Assembly (NCBI GenBank): GCA_036266715.1
Contig: DATAXS010000030.1
Span: 1 to 28,050 of the forward strand
Direction: 5' to 3'
DNA from: DATAXS01 sp036266715
GTDB lineage: Bacteria > Patescibacteriota > Minisyncoccia > UBA6257 > 2-01-FULL-56-20
DNA: 28,050 nt
This document shows, in pieces, positions 7,284 to 13,862 of this stretch (positions are counted from its first letter, which is position 1; each line of letters opens with the position of its first letter). The translations under genes and the position numbers were made by a program. The notes below the pieces were generated by a model, which was not told where the DNA came from, did not search any database, and saw only the letters and a program-made list of their open reading frames with translations.

Positions 7284-9071
7284 TCAATCGGCAACGTACG
7301 CAGTGTTGTAATAGGGGGTGCCCATCCAAATTCGGTAAACGTTTTGGATCATTTGGACATTGTTGAACGGGCAGCCGCTACTAACAACACAGAACGCATG
7401 CCGACCAATGATCTCGCGATCCGATGGTTGTGTATTGTTATCGGTGAGGTAATTAGCGTCTATAGTGTCGAGTGCAGTAATCGTATCACCGGTACGATAG
7501 ATCTGAACCACAATAGCAACGTGATTGGTGGTATGGCCAGATGAATCATAATATTGCAAGATGTCACCCTCAACTGCATCTTGCAGGTTTGAATCCGTAT
7601 TGTCCCACATTACTGATAGGTAGGGAAATACGAAATTCTTGAGTCCTGACCGCCAAAGCACGAGGTTTGCAAAGTACGTGCATTGCCCACCTCGTCCTAT
7701 CGGCCCATTAGATCCACCCCAAGGTGCATAGCCATAATCGGCGGCGAAATTGTAGAAGTTAACAGGGAATGTGTGGTCATCTGGACTGTAGTAACAGGGG
7801 TCCGAGGTGGAAATTACCCAGACAGACGAGTTACAGTCGTAGTCACCTTTTAGAGTCCCGTACGAGCTGGTGTCGCTCTGGCCACTCGCGGACGCAGGGA
7901 ATGTTGCATCATCGTTGAGGTAATTCCAACTACCTACACAGTCACCACTAATGTAGGTATCGCACCCTCCGTCATGTTGTGGATGTAAGGCATAAAACGC
8001 CTCAAGGACTACGTTGCGCCGCTCGTTTCCACTCGCGGAATACCGCCGGTACGCCGCGATGTTTATGTCGTCAAACCAGACGTTCGTCGTGTAGGTGCTC
8101 GATCGCTCGAACACGATTCCTCCAAGCGTATCGGTTTGTTGAACCCCAAAATCCGAAAGTGGTATGGAGAAATCGTACCACTGGGCCGCGGTGATGGACC
8201 CGATAATGTAGCTTGAGAGTTGTACCGAGCCGAACACGTTTTGGTTCACGTCACGGAGCTGGATTTGCGTTCCCGCGAGGTCATTGTATCCCGTCTGGTC
8301 GCCCACCACAGAAAAATTGAGGTAATTGTAGCCGGAAACCGGGACGCCATTGGGATTGTAGAAATAGACACCGTCCCATTGGTTCTCAAAAAATGCACGG
8401 ATTTCTTTGTAGCCATGCCGCGCACTTCCCGCGCCGTACATCTGGAGGCTCTGCACCCAGGAATAATTGAGCCATCCTGGGGCAATCGCGTCCGAGTAGA
8501 TGTTGCCGGGAAATCCGATTCCCGCGTTGTCGAACCTCACGTCATCAACGTAGATGGTAGTGAGGGTCGTATTCGTCGCATTCATGACAATGACGCCGTA
8601 TACGTTGGTGTTCGTGGCGTTGAGTGCCGCGAGTGGAATATCCACGGTCACCCAGTTGTTTGCGGGAACTACTCCCCCGGCAAGATAGTCGCCGGCATTC
8701 GCGGAGCCAATGACGTTTCCGGCAGCATCTTTCACCTGCACGGTGAGAGTTTGACCGCCTGACGATCCACCGTTTACGGCAAGCGCAAGCGTGTCGTACC
8801 CTGTAGTGTTAAAACCATTGCCGTCGTAGAAATACAAACCGGCCCACTGAGCATTGTACTGGACCGCGAGGCAATTGACACCGCGATACGCCGTACTTGA
8901 GGTGTTGCTCAGATTGGTTGACCAAGACCAATTGGCCCACCCTTGCTCAAACGAGTTGTTGCTGAAGTTCTCTTCGTATATGAGCGGGGATGTTTGTGCG
9001 TGGCTGATTTTGGGGACGAAAAGCGACAAGGCGAACAACACGGCAACAAGCGTGGTGCGGACTGGGTTCAT
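7284..9071 (-). CDS. Secreted CHAP-like amidase with two carbohydrate-binding-like domains
   Basis: 595 aa. A signal peptide (1-25, ending SHA-QTS) is followed by two similar beta-sandwich modules, about 29-182 and 191-340. Both have the pattern W-x-G-[LV]-YFY, a PL repeat and a closing [IV]-x-[VF]-DD-[IV], as in CBM11/galactose-binding-like carbohydrate modules. The C-terminal domain (about 440-585) looks like a CHAP cysteine amidase/peptidase: GRGGQCTYFANLVLWRSG with Cys464, EGDILQYYD, and NHVAIVVQIY with His517; a third polar residue may be Asp538 or Asn540. CHAP enzymes cut peptidoglycan amide or peptide bonds. About 100 residues rich in Cys, Asp and Tyr join the parts. ATG 9071 has AAAGGA 8 nt upstream. 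The substrate could be its own wall or that of a host or neighbour; the sequence does not decide. Confidence 0.8.
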   Translation of the reverse strand: MNPVRTTLVAVLFALSLFVPKISHAQTSPLIYEENFSNNSFEQGWANWSWSTNLSNTSSTAYRGVNCLAVQYNAQWAGLYFYDGNGFNTTGYDTLALAVNGGSSGGQTLTVQVKDAAGNVIGSANAGDYLAGGVVPANNWVTVDIPLAALNATNTNVYGVIVMNATNTTLTTIYVDDVRFDNAGIGFPGNIYSDAIAPGWLNYSWVQSLQMYGAGSARHGYKEIRAFFENQWDGVYFYNPNGVPVSGYNYLNFSVVGDQTGYNDLAGTQIQLRDVNQNVFGSVQLSSYIIGSITAAQWYDFSIPLSDFGVQQTDTLGGIVFERSSTYTTNVWFDDINIAAYRRYSASGNERRNVVLEAFYALHPQHDGGCDTYISGDCVGSWNYLNDDATFPASASGQSDTSSYGTLKGDYDCNSSVWVISTSDPCYYSPDDHTFPVNFYNFAADYGYAPWGGSNGPIGRGGQCTYFANLVLWRSGLKNFVFPYLSVMWDNTDSNLQDAVEGDILQYYDSSGHTTNHVAIVVQIYRTGDTITALDTIDANYLTDNNTQPSDREIIGRHAFCVVSSGCPFNNVQMIQNVYRIWMGTPYYNTAYVAD

Positions 9072-9097
9072 TCACTTTTCCTTTCGTGATTTGGTTT

Positions 9098-9169
9098 TCA
9101 AGCAGCCCAAAATGGCTGAGCTGCATTAATAGTGCCTTCATGAATATGAAGAACGAATGAATCTGGGCT
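9098..9169 (-). promoter_or_regulatory. Leader with competing hairpins upstream of the CHAP gene
   Basis: In the 140-nt gap before ATG 9071, CAGCC (9103-9107) can pair with GGCTG (9114-9118). Alternatively AGCCCA (9104-9109) can pair with TGGGCT (9164-9169) around a small perfect hairpin, CTTCAT-GAAT-ATGAAG (9136-9151). The two pairings share bases and exclude each other. This might be a regulatory leader or a read-through structure after the upstream gene. It does not match a riboswitch I know. Confidence 0.3.
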
Positions 9170-9211
9170 TTTTTTAAACCTTATGTATCACCCTGCTTTG
9201 TAATTGGCCAC

Positions 9212-10972
9212 TCACTCCCCAATATTCAACGCCGCGCGCGTGGAGGGACCCACATAGCCCACCGGGTCTATCCCGTGCGCCGATTGATATTGCTCCACTG
9301 CGGCCTCGGTCTCCGTTCCATAAAAACCCGTGATCGGCCCCGTGTAAAAACCTTTGTTCGTGAGGTACTGTTGGAGCGCCGTCACATCCGCGTTCTCAGA
9401 GCCCACTCCCAAAAATTGCGTAAAGTCATAGAGGCCGCTCGTCGTGCCCGTGGTCGTCGTGCCGCCCGACGTCGTCGTTCCCAGGCTCGCCTCCGCGCTT
9501 GAAGTAAGCTGCGTAAGCGTGGTCTCCATGGACTGTATCTGCGTGACGATCTGCGCCAGTTCCGTTTGCATGGACTGGACCGAGCTCAAAAGCGCGCTCA
9601 CCGAGGCGCTCGTGGTCCCCGTGCCCGCAGTGGACTGCGAACCCACCGTCACGTAGATCGTGTTGCATCCCCCGCCGGACGCGCACACGGCGACGGAATC
9701 GGAACCGATGCTTTCGCCGTAGAGTGTAAGCGTGCTCCCGCTCACACTCGCGGAGGCAACGCCCGAGCTCGGGTTGGAAGAAATGTAATAACTGCCGCTT
9801 CCCGAGAGTGAAACACTATAACTTTCGCCCACCGTGAGCGAAGGATTCGTAACGCCAAAGTTCACGTTTCCGCTCGTCGTTGTGGACCCGCCGACCGTCA
9901 CATAAATATATCCGCACCCGTTGGATGAAGAACACACCGTAATCGTTGATTGGCCGTTCTCCAACCCTTCCACGTTGACCGAACTCCCGTTCACGGAGGG
10001 CGATACCACGCTCGGATTGGAATTGCCCGTAATGTAATATCCCGAGCCGCCGTAGATGCTCACCGGCACGGTTTCGCCAAGCGTGACCGACGGATTCGCA
10101 TTGCTGAACGAAAGCGAGCCGCTTGAGGTCGTGGCGCTCACGGTAATATAGAGCGTGCCGCAATTGCCGGACGTGTCGCAGACGCTCACGTTCGTCGTGC
10201 CATCCTCTTCGCCCGTCACCGTGATCGTGTTGCCGCTCTGGACCGCGGAGGCCACGCCCGGATTGGAATTGCTGGAAACGGAGTAGACGCCGCTTCCTCC
10301 CGAAACGCTCACCGCCGTGCCCTGGCCCACGCCCACCGTAAAGTTATTTTGGCTGAAAGAAAGCACGCTCCCCGTCTGCACGGTAATGTTGAGCCCCGCG
10401 CAACTGGATGCCGTGCCCGAATAGCAGATGGTCGCCGTCGTGCCGCCCGTCTCAATGGCCGTGATGGTTATCTCCGTCCCGCTTGTTTCTATGGACGCAA
10501 CGGACGGATTGGAATTGCTTGCCATGTAGACTCCGGCCGAACTGCCGGTGGAATAGAGCTCGGCGGTCTGGCCAAGGCCGAGCGTGACGCTTGTTTCGCT
10601 GAGCGTGGGCGTGCCGGACGGCGCGGGCCACACTTGCATTGAGGACTGTTGGCCATTCACAATCACGTACGCCTCGTCCCCCGAAATGATGTTATAGGAG
10701 GACGGGCTGATCGTCTCCGAAAAATAGCCGCTGGAATTCGTGGTGCCGAGCGTGGTGCTCCCGCCGGACGAGCTGCCCACGTTGTAATAGAACATTACGT
10801 TGTAGTTCGGGTCGCCCGACACACTCACTTCCACTGTGCCGTTGCCCTCATTGGAAAGCGAAAAACTTGGCGTCATGGCATACGCGCTCCCCGCCGCGAG
10901 CAACCCCGCGAGCAAAAGGCCGGTGCCCGTGACGGCTCCGATTTTTGAAATTTTGATATGTGTGATCTTCAT
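9212..10972 (-). CDS. Secreted Ig-like repeat protein with C-terminal peptidoglycan-binding domain
   Basis: 586 aa. The signal peptide (1-32) ends SAYA. A beta domain (about 33-118) is followed by four bacterial Ig-like (BID_2-like) repeats at about 121-198, 202-278, 285-360 and 368-443. Each has [LV]-x-[VL]-G-[QE], a core SNSNPSVAS-type turn and a Cys pair near its end: 183/191, 265/271, 347/353 and 430/436. A likely coiled coil follows (455-497, VQSMQTELAQIVTQIQSME), then a Thr/Gly linker and one peptidoglycan-binding_1 domain (522-585, ENADVTALQQYLTNKGFY, YVGPSTRAALN). It is probably a wall-attached surface stalk. The repeats are usually structural or adhesive. GATACT lies 6 nt before the ATG and no Shine-Dalgarno is present. 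Confidence 0.85.
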   Translation of the reverse strand: MKITHIKISKIGAVTGTGLLLAGLLAAGSAYAMTPSFSLSNEGNGTVEVSVSGDPNYNVMFYYNVGSSSGGSTTLGTTNSSGYFSETISPSSYNIISGDEAYVIVNGQQSSMQVWPAPSGTPTLSETSVTLGLGQTAELYSTGSSAGVYMASNSNPSVASIETSGTEITITAIETGGTTATICYSGTASSCAGLNITVQTGSVLSFSQNNFTVGVGQGTAVSVSGGSGVYSVSSNSNPGVASAVQSGNTITVTGEEDGTTNVSVCDTSGNCGTLYITVSATTSSGSLSFSNANPSVTLGETVPVSIYGGSGYYITGNSNPSVVSPSVNGSSVNVEGLENGQSTITVCSSSNGCGYIYVTVGGSTTTSGNVNFGVTNPSLTVGESYSVSLSGSGSYYISSNPSSGVASASVSGSTLTLYGESIGSDSVAVCASGGGCNTIYVTVGSQSTAGTGTTSASVSALLSSVQSMQTELAQIVTQIQSMETTLTQLTSSAEASLGTTTSGGTTTTGTTSGLYDFTQFLGVGSENADVTALQQYLTNKGFYTGPITGFYGTETEAAVEQYQSAHGIDPVGYVGPSTRAALNIGE

Positions 10973-10978
10973 GGTAGT

Positions 10979-10984
10979 AGTATC
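10979..10984 (-). promoter_or_regulatory. -10 box, leaderless-type, for the Ig-repeat gene
   Basis: GATACT at 10984-10979 (minus strand) matches the -10 consensus at 4 of 6 bases and is separated from ATG 10972 by exactly 6 nt (ACTACC). This is the same spacing seen at 14281, 18628, 19190 and 24528. No -35 of quality is seen. Confidence 0.4.
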
Positions 10985-11070
10985 TTTACCTCATTCTTAT
11001 TCTAAAAAATATTCCCGTTTTTTGCATGTGCATATCCGCGCCTACCCATTGCCTCGCCGCCGCTCCGTAT

Positions 11071-11104
11071 AAAGGACCTTCAACCCGGAGGTTAAAGGTC
11101 CTTT
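11071..11104 (-). terminator. Strong hairpin terminator after the gene at 11115
   Basis: AAAGGACCTT-C-AACC pairs with GGTT-A-AAGGTCCTTT around a CGGA tetraloop, giving 14 pairs with one opposed mismatch. On the minus strand it lies 10 nt after the stop. The U residues form the end of the stem plus TAT, so termination is likely but not textbook. Confidence 0.65.
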
Positions 11105-11114
11105 ATAAAAACTA

Positions 11115-11678
11115 TTAGCTCGGGGTCGGCGTTGCGGTAGGAGTTGAAGAACTCGTACGCATCTTGCCGAAGCCGCGTCCGCCAGGTCCCCCGCTCCACG
11201 TGCCCGATGCATTCTGCATCTTGGTTTGGAGGTTGGCCTGCGCCGTAGCTTGCGCCTGCTGATATTGCGTCATCTGCGCCTGCGTGATCGTGCCCGCCGA
11301 GACGAGTGCCTGAAGATCCGCGCTTTCCTCTGATTGCGCATAGTTCTTCATGTCCGTCTGGTATTGCGTTTGGCTAATGCCGTTCGCCGTTGCGATCTGT
11401 TCCATGCTCTCACCGGCTGCCCAGCCGCTCACGATCGTGCTCACCGGAAGGTTAAGCGCGCTCGCTTCGGCATTGAACTGCGCCGTCTGGTTGCTTGCCC
11501 AGTCCGTGGGCGAGACCGCGCTCACGCCGCCGCCAAGGCCCGCAAAACCGCCGGGACCCATCATGGGGCCTGCCGCCATTCCGCCGCCGAACATACCGGC
11601 CGCCGAGGCGATGCTCACCCCCGCGAGCGCAAGACCGCCGATTATCGGAAGCCCGATTATCAAAAACTTACGTTTCAT
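11115..11678 (-). CDS. Small secreted protein, Gly/Met-rich N-terminus, helical core
   Basis: 187 aa. A signal peptide or anchor (MKRKFLIIGLPIIGGLALAG) ends near SIASAA at residues 23-27. A Gly/Met-rich stretch (28-52, GMFGGGMAAGPMMGPGG) follows. Residues 60-150 are helical, with the motif LQALVSAGTITQAQMTQYQQ followed by Ala/Gln repeats. The tail is Gly-rich and ends STPTATPTPS. The VxxGTITQAQ-type helix pair recalls the short exported proteins of DUF2680 type and similar CPR proteins, but assignment is uncertain. It is presumably exported; function is unknown. A 12-bp palindrome (GTTTATATAAAC, 11695-11706) lies just upstream of the start. No Shine-Dalgarno is present. Confidence 0.7.
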   Translation of the reverse strand: MKRKFLIIGLPIIGGLALAGVSIASAAGMFGGGMAAGPMMGPGGFAGLGGGVSAVSPTDWASNQTAQFNAEASALNLPVSTIVSGWAAGESMEQIATANGISQTQYQTDMKNYAQSEESADLQALVSAGTITQAQMTQYQQAQATAQANLQTKMQNASGTWSGGPGGRGFGKMRTSSSTPTATPTPS

Positions 11679-11694
11679 ATCATTCGTTTATTTG

Positions 11695-11706
11695 GTTTAT
11701 ATAAAC
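11695..11706 (-). promoter_or_regulatory. 12-bp palindrome with TATATA -10-like core
   Basis: GTTTATATAAAC is perfectly symmetric and lies 16 nt upstream of ATG 11678. Its centre can serve as a -10 box, so a dimeric regulator bound here would block it. The rest of the 122-nt gap up to 11800 shows nothing else that I can support. Confidence 0.3.
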
Positions 11707-11800
11707 GACCTTTTGCTGACACCAAATGGTACGAAACGGGCACGGCAAAGGTTTCAGTGGGGGGGTATCCCCGCTTCATGAAGACAGGGACCATCAAAAC

Positions 11801-12004
11801 CTACTTTATAAAAATCCCCACGAGCAGCGCGATCCCCACAAAAAGGGCGAATGCAAAAATGGCCGTCTCAAGTGCCAGGCGCCGCGGGATTTCCGGCGTC
11901 GGATAATGATGTTCCCATTCTTTGTACGTAATAAGATACGCCGCGAGCGCGCCGAGCGCGCCGAAGATGAGACCTATAGAAAGCATGACATAAAATGTTT
12001 GCAT
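11801..12004 (-). CDS. Small two-helix membrane protein (67 aa)
   Basis: The start is placed at ATG 12004 (MQTFYVMLSIGL). The longer frame from 12097 runs through a terminator-like hairpin and has an N-terminus of no protein-like character. Two hydrophobic helices (about 4-24 and 42-64) flank a polar loop, KEWEHHYPTPEIPRRLALE. It ends GIALLVGIFIK. Function is unknown. Such small membrane proteins are frequent in Parcubacteria. A hairpin with a U-run (12049-12081) lies 45 nt upstream of the start, so expression may depend on read-through or attenuation. Only a weak GGAAAAA is seen before the ATG. Confidence 0.6.
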   Translation of the reverse strand: MQTFYVMLSIGLIFGALGALAAYLITYKEWEHHYPTPEIPRRLALETAIFAFALFVGIALLVGIFIK

Positions 12005-12048
12005 GGCAATTGATTTTTCCGTTTGGCGCGACGGGCGAACGGGACGAA

Positions 12049-12081
12049 CAAATAAAAAACTCCTATCGCGCTGGATAGAAG
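12049..12081 (-). terminator. Terminator or attenuator hairpin between two small membrane-protein genes
   Basis: On the minus strand CTTCTATC (12081-12074) pairs with GATAGGAG (12067-12060), 8 pairs including one G-U, with a 6-nt loop, followed by TTTTTTATT. Just upstream, GATAG (12086-12082 region) can instead pair with the same CTATC, forming a competing hairpin with a 3-nt loop. This is the arrangement of an antiterminator. It could simply end the transcript of the 12409-12239 gene or regulate the gene starting at 12004. Confidence 0.55.
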
Positions 12082-12156
12082 CTATCAGTCCGGCCACATC
12101 CCCTCGCGACCCGGGCAGTTATGGCGAGCTTCATCGCCTTATTCCCTATAATACCA

Positions 12157-12232
12157 TACGAACAGGCGGTGCAGTATTTTGAGGCGGAGTACGGAGCCAC
12201 ACTGCCTCAAAATACTGCACCGCCTGTTCGTA
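12157..12232. repeat. Perfect 29-bp inverted repeat with 18-nt spacer
   Basis: 12157-12185 (TACGAACAGGCGGTGCAGTA and 9 more) is the exact reverse complement of 12204-12232. The spacer is GGAGTACGGAGCCACACT. The near arm starts 6 nt after the TAG stop (12241-12239) of the minus-strand 56-aa gene. No U-run follows, and a separate terminator-like hairpin lies about 75 nt further on. Its arm sequence is unrelated to the 3969-4126 repeat, but the placement after a TAG stop is the same. Confidence 0.85.
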
Positions 12233-12238
12233 ATGCCC

Positions 12239-12409
12239 CTAGCGAATAAGCCCCGCCAGGTGCAGGAGCCACAGGAACGCGCCGATCTCCACAAAGAAGA
12301 GTCCCATGCCCACGGGCGAACCCCAGCTGAACCACGAGCCCCAACTCCGCCAGTTCTGCATAGCCCACATCTCTTCGCGATGCTTGGTATGCGCTTCGTT
12401 TATATCCAT
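12239..12409 (-). CDS. Small membrane protein (56 aa)
   Basis: The start is placed at ATG 12409 (MDINEAHTKHREEMW). The longer frame up to 12520 would read through the structured leader and looks non-coding. A charged N-terminal segment is followed by a Trp-rich stretch (NWRSWGSWFSWGSPVG) and one hydrophobic helix (about 34-53, GLFFVEIGAFLWLLHLAGLI). No family is recognised. It is the only ORF downstream of the extended -10 promoter and structured leader at 12442-12549. If that leader is regulatory, this gene is the target. There is no Shine-Dalgarno within 10 nt of the ATG. Confidence 0.55.
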   Translation of the reverse strand: MDINEAHTKHREEMWAMQNWRSWGSWFSWGSPVGMGLFFVEIGAFLWLLHLAGLIR

Positions 12410-12441
12410 TAGATTTTTGATGATTGATTTGCTGCATTCGA

Positions 12442-12538
12442 CCTTTGGGAAACCAAAACCCAAAGGCGTGGATGGGTGCGTTCCTTGATGGACCGGGTTA
12501 CAAGGTCCGGAGGTGTGCAAGGCACCCCTTACTCCACG
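12442..12538 (-). ncRNA. Candidate structured leader RNA (two stem-loop domains)
   Basis: Read on the minus strand, domain 1 (12538-12467, 72 nt) folds as nested stems. They are CGTGGA/TCCACG, then GGGTGC/GCACCC, then CTTG/CAAG, then GGACC/GGTCC closing a 9-nt loop, with asymmetric internal loops. Domain 2 (12466-12442) is a perfect 8-bp hairpin, CCTTTGGG/CCCAAAGG, with a 9-nt loop. An extended -10 box places the transcription start at about 12537, the first bases of the outer stem. ATG 12409 is 32 nt after domain 2. I cannot match it to a known riboswitch, T-box, SRP RNA or tRNA. The pairings are seen; function is inference, and the plus strand could form the same stems. Confidence 0.45.
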
Positions 12539-12543
12539 GGATT

Positions 12544-12552
12544 ATTATAGCA
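12544..12552 (-). promoter_or_regulatory. Extended -10 promoter for the structured leader and 56-aa gene
   Basis: The minus strand reads TTGCTATAAT: a perfect TATAAT (12549-12544) with the TGn extension directly before it. No -35 match is seen at 16-18 bp, as is usual for extended -10 promoters. The promoter overlaps the U-run that would terminate the upstream gene. Confidence 0.6.
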
Positions 12553-12589
12553 ATAAAAAAGCGGCATGGTATAGCGGTGAGTGTTGCCG
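12551..12589 (-). terminator. Probable terminator of the gene at 12641
   Basis: CGGCA/TGCCG (12589-12585 with 12566-12562) forms a short stem around an 18-nt loop and is followed by CTTTTTTATTG on the minus strand. The stem is weak and the U-run is strong. Confidence 0.4.
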
Positions 12590-12640
12590 TTCTTCCAATT
12601 CTTTATCTTCTCCTCTCGCGTGACGGAAGCGCCGTACCCA

Positions 12641-13021
12641 CTACGGCGTATGGTCGTTCTCGTGGTTCTTCCTATGCTGATGATTAAACACTGCTCCTAT
12701 TTCCCGAATTACGAAGATCGAATGACGGATAAAAAGTACGCCGGCTCCCTCGGAAAACCATTCAAGGATGAAACGGCCGATCACGCCGGGAACGCCGGCC
12801 CACGGTAACAAACGAGCAATGGGAATGGCAAGTGGTTGAAAAAAAAATATTGCAAAAAATGTGAGCCACATCGGGAAGCAGAAACTGCAATCAAGCGGGT
12901 GTCCGATAACAGGCAGCTTCTTTACCCATGTGTGAAACGCCGGGTGATCGTCGAGCCAATTCCACCAAATGAGGGATGCAACCGCAATGACAGAAGCAAC
13001 TATAAGATAATTAGTGAGCAT
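12641..13021 (-). CDS. Membrane protein with CxxC motif (126 aa)
   Basis: N-terminal hydrophobic segment (residues 4-20, with a WWNW cluster), then LPVIGHPLDCSFCFPMWLTF with a C-x-x-C pair at about 45-48, and a second long hydrophobic helix (50-80). A further amphipathic stretch precedes a charged His-rich tail, NHQHRKNHEND. The Cys motif beside a Trp-rich helix resembles DUF1360-type membrane proteins, but I am not certain. Function is unknown; a metal or redox role for the Cys pair is possible. ATG 13021 lies directly after the terminator of the upstream operon, so it probably has its own A/T-rich promoter in the 15 nt before the start. No Shine-Dalgarno is present. Confidence 0.6.
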   Translation of the reverse strand: MLTNYLIVASVIAVASLIWWNWLDDHPAFHTWVKKLPVIGHPLDCSFCFPMWLTFFAIFFFQPLAIPIARLLPWAGVPGVIGRFILEWFSEGAGVLFIRHSIFVIREIGAVFNHQHRKNHENDHTP

Positions 13022-13035
13022 ATGGATAAATAAAA

Positions 13036-13073
13036 TAATTGATAAAAGGGGCTCCGTTGGTACGGAGCCCCTT
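13036..13073 (-). terminator. Intrinsic terminator of the two-gene operon 14186-13078
   Basis: AAGGGGCTCCG (13073-13063) pairs perfectly with CGGAGCCCCTT (13056-13046), an 11-bp stem with a 6-nt loop. It is followed on the minus strand by TTATCAATTATTTT and begins 4 nt after the stop codon. Confidence 0.85.
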
Positions 13074-13077
13074 GGTG

Positions 13078-13836
13078 TCAGGCGTTGAGACTGACGTTCC
13101 CCTTGAGAAACTCCACGAGTCTCGTGTCGATAGGGGGGTTTGCCGCGACGATGTTGGTCGTCACGACTGCCTCATTCACCCGCGCGAAACGAAGGTAGCT
13201 CTCGACCTCCGCTTTGTGAAAGTCGGCGGACGCATCGAGGATATCCGGCGGCAAATCAGCCACCGAATCAGCTTCGAGTAGATCCCCCGTGACGCAGAGC
13301 ACGTCGGAGTCGAAGAGGCGCCCATATGTTTCCCGATTCCGATAATGCTCGGAAGCGAAAAGCGCCTCAGCATCCGCTCTATGGACGACAATCGCGCAGC
13401 AGGAGCAGCCGAAAGCCAAACGGAGACCGAACGTTTCCGCGAGGATTTCGTTGACCTTCGCGACGCCGTCAGTTCGCAGCGCGAGTTTTTCACACGCGCC
13501 GTGCATGAGTTCGCTTTCGCGCGTCTTCACGCGTTGCACTCGCTCTTGCTCCTCGTTCCAGAAAAGGACGGAGAGTGGGTTCGAGACGGCCTTGAGGGAA
13601 AGACCGCGAATCAGCGAGAACGACCCTTCGAGATAGCGGTGGACTACCTCGAGAATCGTGGAAACTTCGAGAAGACGTGGAGCGTTGATGGCGTCCGCGA
13701 TCCTCGCGACCACATCCTCTTCTATAAGAGGATATGTTTCGGCGAAGCGCGGGATGTCACCCTTATCGAAGTAACCGTAGATGGTCCGGTTACCGTTCAC
13801 GTGGAGCGCGGGATGGTCTTTCGTAATCGACTTCAT
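13078..13836 (-). CDS. Uncharacterised 252-aa cytoplasmic protein with Cys cluster
   Basis: I do not recognise a family. No signal peptide or membrane helix is visible, and the composition is that of a soluble alpha/beta protein. Points worth noting are a C-S-C-C cluster (FGCSCCAIVVHR, Cys144, 146 and 147), which could bind metal or be redox-active. A helical N-terminal half (30-110) is rich in Glu, Arg and Val, and the C-terminal half ends KGNVSLNA. The start is firm: AAGGAG lies 6-7 nt before ATG 13836. It is the second gene of an operon, 26 nt after the stop of the gene at 13863, and ends at a strong terminator. Confidence 0.75.
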   Translation of the reverse strand: MKSITKDHPALHVNGNRTIYGYFDKGDIPRFAETYPLIEEDVVARIADAINAPRLLEVSTILEVVHRYLEGSFSLIRGLSLKAVSNPLSVLFWNEEQERVQRVKTRESELMHGACEKLALRTDGVAKVNEILAETFGLRLAFGCSCCAIVVHRADAEALFASEHYRNRETYGRLFDSDVLCVTGDLLEADSVADLPPDILDASADFHKAEVESYLRFARVNEAVVTTNIVAANPPIDTRLVEFLKGNVSLNA

Positions 13837-13862
13837 AGTGTTCTCCTTTTATTGGTACGCCG

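Noticed and set aside
12004..12097. N-terminal extension of the small membrane protein at 11801 to a start at 12097
   Set aside because: It would translate through a hairpin with a U-run and gives a basic, non-membrane N-terminus before an obvious membrane-protein start at 12004.
12442..12466. Terminator on either strand at the CCTTTGGG/CCCAAAGG hairpin
   Set aside because: The stem is perfect but no U-run follows in either direction, so it is treated as part of the leader structure.
12467..12538. tRNA gene: 72-nt length, closed outer stem, GTTACAA resembling a Val(UAC) anticodon loop and a GGTG-TGCAAGG-CACC arm on the plus strand
   Set aside because: The anticodon stem only closes with a 9-nt loop, there is no D-arm, the T-loop lacks TTC, and the acceptor stem is 6 bp with no matching CCA geometry. 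At best it is a decayed tRNA-like fold.
12467..12538. Small bacterial SRP RNA, because of AGGTCCGGAG on the plus strand
   Set aside because: The bases after the GGAG loop do not pair with TCC as they must in the SRP helix 8 core, and the AGCAGCC-type internal loop is absent.
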